43,498 nt of DNA, from NCBI GenBank assembly GCA_964593455.1, contig CAZQHK010000037.1:1-43498 (forward strand), given 5' to 3'. The notes beneath the pieces were generated by a model. It saw nothing but the letters and a program-made list of their open reading frames with translations. It made no database searches and was not told the DNA's origin. Both the position numbers and the translations under genes were made by a program. This DNA comes from CAZQHK01 sp964593455 (lineage in GTDB: Bacteria; Muiribacteriota; CAYSPT01). Positions 16,727-24,051 of the stretch are shown here, piece by piece; the stretch's first letter is position 1; each line of letters starts with the position of its first letter.

Positions 16727-17364
16727 GTTTTGCCAAACGTCGAACCTACTTTGTAAAAAAAGGTTTTCAACTACGTCTCATTATTATCATTCTTCTCCTA
16801 GTTACCATTGTCGCCAATCTAACCGGCGGCGTAGTTTACGGTATACTGAAAACGGAGCTGGCCAGAGACTGGCTGGCCAGGATGTTTTCCTTGAGAACGG
16901 ATGAAGTACTCCTGCCTGCGGTCATTCTGGCGGAACTCTTCAGCGTGATTCTGGTAGCTTTCATCAGCCTCTTTGTCACCCATCGAATTGCCGGACCGGT
17001 CTACCGTTTTGAAAAGGTTTGCGAGGAAGTTGAGGCCGGCAGGTTCGATGTGAGAGTTCGTCTTCGCGAAAAGGACGAGTTCAAAGATCTGGCGGATGCC
17101 TTTAATCAAATGCTGCTGACACTGGAAGACAAGCTGGCCCGTATCAAAATCCTGACTGTCCAGATGAACGCCAGTACTTCCCAGATTGAAGGCGACGGAG
17201 AAAAGAACCTCACCAAGAAAGAGGTACTCGACCAGATCAAAGAGATCAACCCCATAGCCCAGGAACTCAACGGGATATTAGCCTCCTTCCAGATCACCAC
17301 GGAAGCGCCTTCTTCCGAAGAGAACCCAGCCGGAAAGGAAGACGATGACAGCCACCAGGGCTAA
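16723..17364 (+). CDS. HAMP-domain membrane protein without output domain
   Basis: A 213-residue protein with two membrane helices (about 17-38 and 62-86), a short periplasmic loop between them, and a HAMP linker from about 83 to 138: RIAGPVYRFEKVCEEVEAGRF with the conserved proline, then REKDEFKDLADAFNQML. After HAMP there is only a coiled-coil-like tail ending around residue 213, with no kinase, cyclase or methyl-accepting domain. It could relay a signal to partner proteins, for example the downstream HEAT protein (inference). It starts at TTG 16723, overlapping the previous stop, and overlaps the HEAT gene by 20 bp. Confidence 0.82.
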   Translation: MSFAKRRTYFVKKGFQLRLIIIILLLVTIVANLTGGVVYGILKTELARDWLARMFSLRTDEVLLPAVILAELFSVILVAFISLFVTHRIAGPVYRFEKVCEEVEAGRFDVRVRLREKDEFKDLADAFNQMLLTLEDKLARIKILTVQMNASTSQIEGDGEKNLTKKEVLDQIKEINPIAQELNGILASFQITTEAPSSEENPAGKEDDDSHQG

Positions 17365-19405
17365 ATCCTCCCAGTCGCAGGAAATTCAAGCCTTAATCGA
17401 TAACCTCAAGGCCCCTAAGTGGACTGAACGCCGCCAAGCCGCCGAGGACCTGGAGAAGATTGGTGAAGACTGCGTCCCGTACCTGGAAAGCAACCTGGCG
17501 CAAGAAAACGAAGACGTCCGCTACTGGGCCACCATTATCCTGGCCCGTATTGGTAAGTCCGGGCTTATCCCTCTAATGAAGCTTTTCAAGGACAGCGATA
17601 AAAAGATGCGGGCGTTTGCCACCAGAGCGCTGGGAGAAACCGGTGACAAGCGGGTGGTGCCGGCCCTCATTCAGGCACTGGCGGACAGCTCGTGGTCGGT
17701 CCGTAAGAACGCCGCCGCCAGCCTTATTCAGATGGGGACAATTGCCCTAAAACCGGTAGCCCAGGCACTCAAGAACGATAACGAAGATATCCGGTACTGG
17801 GCCACCAAGGTTCTGGGCGCCATGGGTAGTTCCGGAATAGAGCCCCTGCTGGTACTGTTAAAAAAGGGAAACAAGGACATGCGGTTCTTTGCCGCCGAGG
17901 CGCTCGGTGATGTCAACGACATCAAGGGTATAAACGCTCTCATAAAAGCCCTTTCAGACAACTCATGGTCAGTTCGTAAGAACGCCGCAAAAAGCTTACA
18001 GAATCTGGGTAAAGATGCCGTCGACCCACTCAGTAAAGCACTCCAATCGGAAAGCAGTGATATCCGGTATTGGGTGGCCACGATTCTCGGCCGAATCGGC
18101 CAGGAGGCTATCATGGCACTCCTCAGCCAACTCAAAGATGAAGATAATGAAACCAGGCGGTTGACCCGGAAAGTGCTTGATAATATGGGCTCTGACGCGG
18201 TGGAACCCTTGATAGAAGCTCTGAAATCCAATAGCCGCGAGATGCGAAGGAACGCCGCCGAAGCCCTGGGGAACACTCGTGATACGCGATCGATTCAACC
18301 GCTCATAAAATCTTTGGCCGACAAGTCCTGGTTTGTACGTAAAAACGCCTCGGAAGCACTGGAAGAGATGGGAAACAAAGCTGTTCCGCAGCTCACAACC
18401 GCCCTGGCCCTGCAAAACGAAGACATTCAATACTGGGTCACACGAATACTCGGCAATATCGGTGTGACCGATGTCAATCCACTGGCCGCGCTTTTAAATG
18501 ATGGTAACGAGGAAGCCCGTTTCTATGCCGTGGAGACCCTGGGTAAAGCGCGATATCCCAAGGATGCGGTGCCGTACCTGGTTGAAGCCCTCAAGGATTC
18601 TAGTTGGCCGGTACGCCGAAAAGCAGCGGAAGCCCTGGAAGCGATCGGCGCTCCCGCTATGGAGGCTCTGATACGTTCCATCAAGGATCAGGACTCCGAT
18701 ATTCGCCACTGGACCCGGAAGATATTAAAATCATTCGGGGACAAAGCGCTCGATATGGTATGTCACATGCTCGACGATAAGTCCGAGGAGAAACGTCTCT
18801 ACGCCGTCTCGGCACTACAGGAGATAGGCGACAGCCGGGCAGTGAGACCGCTGCTTCGGTGTTTGACCGATAAGGACGAGTGGGTCAGGAGACAGTGTGT
18901 CATAGCCCTGGGTGAAATCGGTGATCCCAGTGCCGCCGAACAGCTTATCGAAGCCATGTATCCCGAGCCGCCCGATGTCTGCCGCTTTATCGTCAAGGCG
19001 GTGTCAAGACTGGGAGACGGAGCCGTTCCGACCATAATCAAGTATCTTGGTAATCCCGATCCGAAAATCAAAGAAGCGCTCGCCAATGCCCTGGTTGGTA
19101 TCGGGACTCTGGAAGCACTGGAACCGTTGATGGATCTACTTTTCCAGGAAGACGAATCCATCTCGGAAATGGTTGCTCCTTGTATCGTATCATTTGGGGA
19201 AACTGCTGTTCCTTCCCTGCTGGTTAAACTGACAAAGGTAGACGGCAACACCAAGAAACTTATCAGTTCCATTATCGTTCAGATCGGCAAGCCGGCTCTT
19301 GCATCGCTCAAGAAATTCAACAGCGATGAGCCTTTGAGCGAAACAAACTCTCGATGGATTAATTCCATGATAGAGTCGGTGCAATCTCACAAGAAAAAAA
19401 AATAA
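17345..19405 (+). CDS. Large HEAT-repeat protein with 91-residue superrepeats
   Basis: A 686-residue soluble protein made almost wholly of HEAT/PBS-lyase-like helical repeats, about twenty by spacing, with no catalytic domain. Repeats are grouped in a higher-order unit of about 91 residues (three HEATs, 273 bp, clearest at 17513, 17786 and 18059), each with a D-I/V-R-Y-W helix and an S-W-S-V-R-K-N-A-A helix; later units drift (DIQYW, DIRHW, SWFVRKNA, SWPVRRKA). This is a protein-binding scaffold. It has no signal peptide, so it is probably cytoplasmic and docks on the HAMP membrane protein encoded just upstream (inference from the overlap). Confidence 0.9.
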   Translation: MTATRAKSSQSQEIQALIDNLKAPKWTERRQAAEDLEKIGEDCVPYLESNLAQENEDVRYWATIILARIGKSGLIPLMKLFKDSDKKMRAFATRALGETGDKRVVPALIQALADSSWSVRKNAAASLIQMGTIALKPVAQALKNDNEDIRYWATKVLGAMGSSGIEPLLVLLKKGNKDMRFFAAEALGDVNDIKGINALIKALSDNSWSVRKNAAKSLQNLGKDAVDPLSKALQSESSDIRYWVATILGRIGQEAIMALLSQLKDEDNETRRLTRKVLDNMGSDAVEPLIEALKSNSREMRRNAAEALGNTRDTRSIQPLIKSLADKSWFVRKNASEALEEMGNKAVPQLTTALALQNEDIQYWVTRILGNIGVTDVNPLAALLNDGNEEARFYAVETLGKARYPKDAVPYLVEALKDSSWPVRRKAAEALEAIGAPAMEALIRSIKDQDSDIRHWTRKILKSFGDKALDMVCHMLDDKSEEKRLYAVSALQEIGDSRAVRPLLRCLTDKDEWVRRQCVIALGEIGDPSAAEQLIEAMYPEPPDVCRFIVKAVSRLGDGAVPTIIKYLGNPDPKIKEALANALVGIGTLEALEPLMDLLFQEDESISEMVAPCIVSFGETAVPSLLVKLTKVDGNTKKLISSIIVQIGKPALASLKKFNSDEPLSETNSRWINSMIESVQSHKKKK

Positions 19406-19425
19406 GTTAGGGAGGCCTCTATCCT

Positions 19426-20199
19426 ATGAAACATCATCGGAGTATATCCCTGGTACTGGCAGCCTTAGTTCTGCTCTGTACCTTCGCGTCCTTACAGGCG
19501 AAGGAACCGGTTACACTGAAGTACCGCTATACACTGGGAGAGACCCTGGTTTACCGGATGGTCATGAGGGGAACCACGACAACTATTTCCGGAGATATCA
19601 CCGAAAAGGCGCATATAGAAACCATTCTGGACTTGACGCAAAAGGTGAAGGACGTATCGACCGACGGAACGGTCACCCTGGAGTGTTCCATCAAATCCGG
19701 GAAGAGTTCCATCAACGATGAGGAGTTTACGCCACTCAATGCCGGTGAGACCTTCAGCGTGATAATGAGCTCCCGTGGTGAGATTCTCGATACCCAGGGA
19801 GTGGTTGGGGGGGTAAACCTCGACCAGATGCAGATAATGTTCCCTGAATATCCGGTAAATATCGGTGACTCATGGCGACGGAAACTTAAAGTCACCACCG
19901 GTTATCCGATCGACCTCCTCATAACATACAAAGTTGCCGACATCAAAAGCGGCAATGATTTGTCGGTAGTGAAACTGAGATCGATTGTCCAGGGAATACC
20001 TCAAGCTTCTCCCAAACCGGGCGTGCTTCTGCGGAAACTCAGGGCTGAAGGATCTATCATGTTTGACCGCCGGAGAGGGAAAATCACCAACAACACAGTG
20101 GCCAGTGCTCTGGAAATGTATGTCAGAGACGAGGTGGACGGTGTTACCCGTGAAACCGTTACCAGGATGAACATGACCATGACGGTGGATCTTCAGTAA
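19426..20199 (+). CDS. Secreted protein of unknown function
   Basis: A 257-residue protein with a clean signal peptide (MKHHRSISLVLAALVLLCTF, cleavage near LQA-KE). The mature part is beta-rich (TLKYRYTLGETLVYRMVMRG; GDSWRRKLKVTTGYPIDLL) and resembles the broad group of periplasmic beta-sandwich proteins, but I cannot name a family. GGGAGG lies 10 bases before the ATG. It is the fourth gene of the envelope operon, 20 bp after the HEAT gene. Confidence 0.75.
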   Translation: MKHHRSISLVLAALVLLCTFASLQAKEPVTLKYRYTLGETLVYRMVMRGTTTTISGDITEKAHIETILDLTQKVKDVSTDGTVTLECSIKSGKSSINDEEFTPLNAGETFSVIMSSRGEILDTQGVVGGVNLDQMQIMFPEYPVNIGDSWRRKLKVTTGYPIDLLITYKVADIKSGNDLSVVKLRSIVQGIPQASPKPGVLLRKLRAEGSIMFDRRRGKITNNTVASALEMYVRDEVDGVTRETVTRMNMTMTVDLQ

Positions 20200-20208
20200 C
20201 GAAAACGT

Positions 20209-20454
20209 ATGGTCAAACAGCCGCCTTTATCGAGAGACAAGCGGCAATGGTTCCCGGAAGACCAGGCCGAAGAACGATTCGACCGTAACTGCTGTTGGCG
20301 ATGCAAGCATTTCAATACCTGCATCAAGAACTGGATCAGGGGAGAAAAACGTCTCCCTAAAATCTGCTGCAGTCTCTGTAAACACTACCGCAGCTGCCTG
20401 GAAAAATGGACTCGTCAGCGCGGCACCCCATCGACCACCAGGTTCATCCACTGA
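20209..20454 (+). CDS. Small Cys-rich protein with duplicated CCxxCKH motif
   Basis: An 81-residue basic protein with an internal duplication: NCCWRCKHFNTCIKNW and KICCSLCKHYRSCLEKW, each a CC-x2-C-K-H-x3-C-x3-W unit. Four cysteines and a histidine per unit suggest a metal site or redox fold; a structural zinc knuckle pair is the simplest guess. There is no signal peptide, so it is probably cytoplasmic. It begins 10 bp after the secreted-protein stop and closes the operon. I know of no named family; it is too short and basic to be an enzyme on its own. Confidence 0.7.
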   Translation: MVKQPPLSRDKRQWFPEDQAEERFDRNCCWRCKHFNTCIKNWIRGEKRLPKICCSLCKHYRSCLEKWTRQRGTPSTTRFIH

Positions 20455-20500
20455 ACTCAATCATGTGCTAGCTTGAAATTTCTATCTGGTCCTTACGTCA

Positions 20501-20654
20501 CGTCGAGCACGCGCCTTGCGAAGCAACAGTGCCGCGAAAGAAAGACTACAGGGCGGGACGGATAGGTTTTGCTACTGGTTGAATTTGAGAGATGAGTAGA
20601 ATCGGACAGGCGTCATAGGGTCCTCTTTCTACGCTGCTTGCTTATCATCTCAAT
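20501..20654. repeat. Dispersed intergenic repeat, copy E
   Basis: A 154-bp element that recurs at 29967-30121 (155 bp). Both copies begin CGTCGAGCA, share TTGCGAAGCAACAG (a GAA-triloop hairpin) and GGCGGGACGGATAG, and end in a conserved block of about 45 bp including TCATAGGGTCCTCTTTCTAC. The middle diverges. On the minus strand the conserved end carries an AGAGGA ribosome-binding-site-like motif and an ATG, but the frame here closes after 14 codons. Confidence 0.8.
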
Positions 20655-20746
20655 CTTACAATCTCGGTGCCAGGTCGGTTCGTTGCTGTTCGCAAGCGAA
20701 AGCGCCGAGCTTAACGGTAGATAGAATAATGCTTCACTTATTATGT

Positions 20747-20775
20747 TTGATCGGTAGAGCGCAATATGGTAGAAT
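20747..20775 (+). promoter_or_regulatory. Putative sigma-70 promoter for secDF
   Basis: TTGATC at 20747-20752, 17-base spacer, TAGAAT at 20770-20775, about 60 bp before the secD ATG. Each hexamer has mismatches, so it is plausible rather than certain. Confidence 0.5.
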
Positions 20776-20835
20776 TCCCTGAATTGAAACTGTGCCAATA
20801 CATAATTGCATCACGGAAGGAGTAGCGTTACTACC

Positions 20836-22467
20836 ATGTTCCGTAAGGATATGAAAATTAAGCTGGCTGTTATTATCGGTATTATCGCCATCTGCCTGGG
20901 CTTTCTGGGACCGACCATACGTTACGCATGGAAGAATTATACAGGTGAATTTGATAAGCTCAATAAGGCTGAAAAGGACAAGCTCAAGGAATTTATTATC
21001 AACCTCGGATTGGACCTTCAGGGCGGTATGGACCTGGTGCTCCAGGTTGACGTGCAAAAGATCCGTCAGATGGGGATGGAAAAGATTCAGGACCAGATGA
21101 TGCGGGATCTGGGCAAGCTGGGAGTGACCGATTTTTCCATTCTACCCATAGACGCGGAGAACTTCACACTCAAGATCGGCAACGTGGGAGATGACGGGTA
21201 TAGCCGGATCACGGAGGTGCTCAACAAAATAGGCACCCTAGAGGTGACCAGACCTACCGGAGGCATCGTCTTCGGGAAAAAAGAGGTGGACCTCTTTTAC
21301 AACTACGACGTAGCCATGAACGACGCCGTGGAAAGGGCCCTGGAAGTTATCCGGAACCGGATCGACGAGCTCGGGGTCATGGAACCGCTGGTAAAGCGTA
21401 TCGGCGAGGACCTGATTCGGGTCCAACTGCCCGGCGAGACAGATCCGGTCGTGGCCCGGCAATTACTAGGCAAGACGGCCATGCTCGAGTTTAAGATAGT
21501 GCAAGATGTCAAGTACACTTCGACTGACGAAGCAGAGCTCGAGCCCGGGACAGAACAACTGTTCGGGAAACAGATAGACGACAAGAAAACAGGCCTGAAG
21601 AAAATGCCGTTTTATATTCTGGAAGCCAAGACACTGCTCACTGGCGATACCCTCACCGATGCCCGGGTGGCTTTCGACAGCATGAACAACCCGTTCGTGC
21701 GCATGGATTTCAATCCCGAAGGTGCCGAGATATTCTCACGAATAAGCGGAGAGAATATCGGTCGTCAACTGGCGATAATTCTCGACAATAAAGTACACTC
21801 TGCACCGGTCTTCAAGTCCAAGATCAGCGGGGGACGGGCAATTATCGAGAATATCGGGACGCTTGACGAAGCCAAACAGATAGCCATCGTACTCAGGACC
21901 GGCGCCCTGCCGGCGCCCGTCAATTTCGTGGAAGAACGTACCGTGGGCCCGAGCCTGGGCCGCGATTCTATCGCGATGGGAGTTCGAGCCGTCTTAATCG
22001 GTCTGGCACTCGTGTTGATCTTCATGCTCTGGTTCTACAAGTTCCTGGGTGTGCTGGCGGTGCTGGCACTGACTTTGAACATGGTGATCGTGCTGTCAGT
22101 GCTGGTGATGCTTCACGCTACGCTGACGCTGCCGGGAATCGCCGGTCTGATCCTGCTGGTCGGTATCGCTGTCGACGCCAATGTCATCATCTTTGAACGG
22201 ATCAAGGAAGAACTTCGACAGGGAAAAACTCTCCGGGCAAGCATCGACGCCGGGTTCCGGAAAGCTTTTTCGGCTATCGTGGACGCCAATCTTACTACCG
22301 TAATCACCGCCGTGGTGCTGCTCTACCTGGGTACCGGCCCGATCAGGGGATTCGCGGTAACATTGATAATCGGCATTTTCGCCAGCATGTTCACCGCACT
22401 TTTTGTGACCAAGACTCTTGCGCACGCAATCGTACTATGGAGAAAGTGGAAAACACTCAGTTTGTAA
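20836..22467 (+). CDS. secD: Protein translocase subunit SecD
   Basis: A 543-residue SecD: an N-terminal membrane helix (residues 6-28), the LGLDLQGGMDL motif of the first periplasmic domain, a large periplasmic region, then five membrane helices with the GIAVDANVIIFERIKEEL motif characteristic of RND-type SecD. With SecF it uses the proton or sodium gradient to finish pulling secreted proteins across the inner membrane. I choose ATG at 20836 (MFRKDMKIKLAV); the frame is open back to a TTG at 20806, but AAGGAG at 20817-20822 lies between them and supports the ATG despite its 13-base spacing. secF follows 17 bp later. Confidence 0.97.
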   Translation: MFRKDMKIKLAVIIGIIAICLGFLGPTIRYAWKNYTGEFDKLNKAEKDKLKEFIINLGLDLQGGMDLVLQVDVQKIRQMGMEKIQDQMMRDLGKLGVTDFSILPIDAENFTLKIGNVGDDGYSRITEVLNKIGTLEVTRPTGGIVFGKKEVDLFYNYDVAMNDAVERALEVIRNRIDELGVMEPLVKRIGEDLIRVQLPGETDPVVARQLLGKTAMLEFKIVQDVKYTSTDEAELEPGTEQLFGKQIDDKKTGLKKMPFYILEAKTLLTGDTLTDARVAFDSMNNPFVRMDFNPEGAEIFSRISGENIGRQLAIILDNKVHSAPVFKSKISGGRAIIENIGTLDEAKQIAIVLRTGALPAPVNFVEERTVGPSLGRDSIAMGVRAVLIGLALVLIFMLWFYKFLGVLAVLALTLNMVIVLSVLVMLHATLTLPGIAGLILLVGIAVDANVIIFERIKEELRQGKTLRASIDAGFRKAFSAIVDANLTTVITAVVLLYLGTGPIRGFAVTLIIGIFASMFTALFVTKTLAHAIVLWRKWKTLSL

Positions 22468-22484
22468 CCGGGAGGATGTAACGA

Positions 22485-23399
22485 ATGAAAATAGATTTTC
22501 TTAAATGGAGACGGTTTGCCTACTTTGTATCAGCGGTTTTAATCGTTACTTCCATCATATCCTTTGTCATGCATGGACTCAATTTCGGGATTGATTTCCG
22601 GGGCGGCAGTCTCATCCAGGTCCGGTTTCCCGTGGAGTTTGAGGGAAAACCGGTTGACGAACAGGCCATTCGGATAATCATGGAACGTCCCGATCTTCAC
22701 CAGAGAACAAGCCAGATCGTCATCCAGCAAGTGCGGGGCGGGGCCGCTGATAAGCGTGAATTCATCATCAACACCGAGAAGATGAAGGACGATGACCTGG
22801 CCGCTATCAATAAAGCCTTTCAGGAAGAACTCGGTATGGCCGGAGGCACCGAAGGGGTCGTCCGGGTCGAGCAGGTTGGACCGGCGGTAGGAGAACGGCT
22901 TCAAAAACAAGCTCTCATGGCTTTATCGGTAGCCCTGTTGTGTATCCTGATCTATATTACGTACCGTTTCGAGTTCCGGTTTGGGGTAGCGGCAGTAATT
23001 GCACTTATCCATGACTGCCTGATCACACTCGGCTTCTTTTCCCTGCTGGGAAGAGAAATATCGATTCCGGTCGTGGCGGCACTTCTAACCATTATCGGGT
23101 ACTCGCTCAACGACACGATCGTTATCTCCGACCGAATCCGCGAAAACTTCAGCCTGCTGCGAAAAAGCCCGTTCCCGGATCTGGTAAACACCAGTCTGAA
23201 TCAATCATTTTCCCGGACCATCAACACATCGCTGACGACCCTGTTCCCGGTTACCTGCCTGTGGCTCCTGGGCGGGCCGATGCTGGAAAACTTCGGTTTT
23301 GCCTTGTTCATCGGCGTTCTCGTCGGTACCTACTCATCTATCTTCGTCGTGAGCCCGATCCTGGTAGCCTGGAACCGCATGGCTCCGCATCAGCGCTAG
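22485..23399 (+). CDS. secF: Protein translocase subunit SecF
   Basis: A 304-residue SecF, the normal length, with GLNFGIDFRGGSLIQVRF after the first membrane helix and the GYSLNDTIVISDRIREN motif in the fourth helix region. It forms the SecDF channel-associated complex with the gene upstream. GGGAGG lies just before ATG 22485. The stop codon TAG (23397-23399) is part of the left arm of the inverted-repeat element C, so the last codons may have been changed when that element arrived. Confidence 0.97.
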   Translation: MKIDFLKWRRFAYFVSAVLIVTSIISFVMHGLNFGIDFRGGSLIQVRFPVEFEGKPVDEQAIRIIMERPDLHQRTSQIVIQQVRGGAADKREFIINTEKMKDDDLAAINKAFQEELGMAGGTEGVVRVEQVGPAVGERLQKQALMALSVALLCILIYITYRFEFRFGVAAVIALIHDCLITLGFFSLLGREISIPVVAALLTIIGYSLNDTIVISDRIRENFSLLRKSPFPDLVNTSLNQSFSRTINTSLTTLFPVTCLWLLGGPMLENFGFALFIGVLVGTYSSIFVVSPILVAWNRMAPHQR

Positions 23400-23582
23400 C
23401 CCGGATATTTCACAAGCCTTCCTGCTGCGGCCACGGATGCACCCGCATCCTCTACGTTGTGCTCAGTCACCTTTCCTCGACGTATCGCAGAGGATACGAC
23501 TCCGGGAGGCTCGGTCGCACGCCTTGAAGCTACAGGCGCCTCCGCGACCTCGCGACGGAGACTCGTGAAATATCCGGGCTAG
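23396..23582. repeat. Element C: 187-bp unit with perfect 18-bp inverted ends
   Basis: CTAGCCCGGATATTTCAC at 23396-23413 is the exact reverse complement of 23565-23582. The interior has further stems: GGATGC/GCATCC around ACCC, CGTATC/GATACG around GCAGAG, and CTCCG/CGGAG. It has no coding capacity. It starts on the secF stop codon. It could be a MITE-like or REP-like element; no flanking target duplication is obvious. Confidence 0.8.
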
Positions 23583-23600
23583 GTAAAACAGCTAACAACA

Positions 23601-23631
23601 AAAACCTCCTCTAAAAAGGGGAGGTTTTTTT
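23601..23631 (+). terminator. Intrinsic terminator after secDF
   Basis: AAAACCTCC pairs with GGAGGTTTT around a short loop, followed by a run of T (TTTTTT). It lies about 200 bp downstream of secF, beyond element C. The A-rich 5' arm would make it partly active on the other strand too. Confidence 0.85.
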
Positions 23632-23857
23632 ATAAAGCGAGCTCACGGCCTTCATGTTATCTGTAGCCAAAACAGCAACCACATCTCTCCACTTTCGCCC
23701 CTGCAACCTCACCACCCCAAAGCCAAGCGCCTTCGCGAAGCGAACAGCCGAACGAAGAATAAGCTGCTGTTGTTGTCTGCAATACATAAACAGACATTTT
23801 TCTAATTACCAGGCGGAGCATCGTTCCATGGGCTTGATTTACAAATTAATTATTACG
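23632..23857. other. Intergenic stretch between terminator and element B
   Basis: No gene seen. It includes CGCCTTCGCGAAGCG near 23730, a palindromic motif resembling the GCGCCTTGCGAAGC part of element E and its copy F, possibly a decayed fragment of that repeat. Confidence 0.45.
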
Positions 23858-23996
23858 TTGAGGTCCGGAGTCTCTGTACGAGGGCATAGGTCGTTGATTT
23901 GCCAGGGATGGCAAATCAGCGAACGGGACTCGAACGAAGGCGCGCCAGGATGGCAAGCGCCGTGAGTGTTCCTCGGGAAGAGGCTCCGAACCTCAA
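23858..23996. repeat. Structured intergenic element B with two GGA-loop hairpins
   Basis: Arms of 18 bases (23858-23875 with 23979-23996, 16 of 18 paired) unrelated in sequence to those of element A. Inside are a 14-bp stem TCGTTGATTTGCCA / TGGCAAATCAGCGA (23891-23904 with 23909-23922; one T-G wobble) capped by GGGA, a 16-base linker with CGGGAC, and a 23-base second hairpin identical to that in element A (23939-23961) with a GGA loop. The core is 71 nt in both copies. It lies between the secDF terminator and the convergent barrel-protein gene. Confidence 0.75.
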
Positions 23997-24051
23997 GGCA
24001 ATCTGACAACAAAACGCTCACTGGAACCGGTTGCGAAGACCAAACAGTAAT

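Larger units (their letters stand above)
20455..20835. other. Intergenic region before secD, about 380 bp
   Basis: No gene supported. It contains element E (20501-20654), a hairpin with arms CTCGGTGC at 20663-20670 and GCGCCGAG at 20702-20709 with an inner stem, and a promoter for secD. Confidence 0.7.

Noticed and set aside
17513..18331. Periodic DNA repeats that could be mistaken for a CRISPR or satellite
   Set aside because: The 273-bp period is the protein superrepeat of the HEAT gene, in frame and degenerate at the DNA level.
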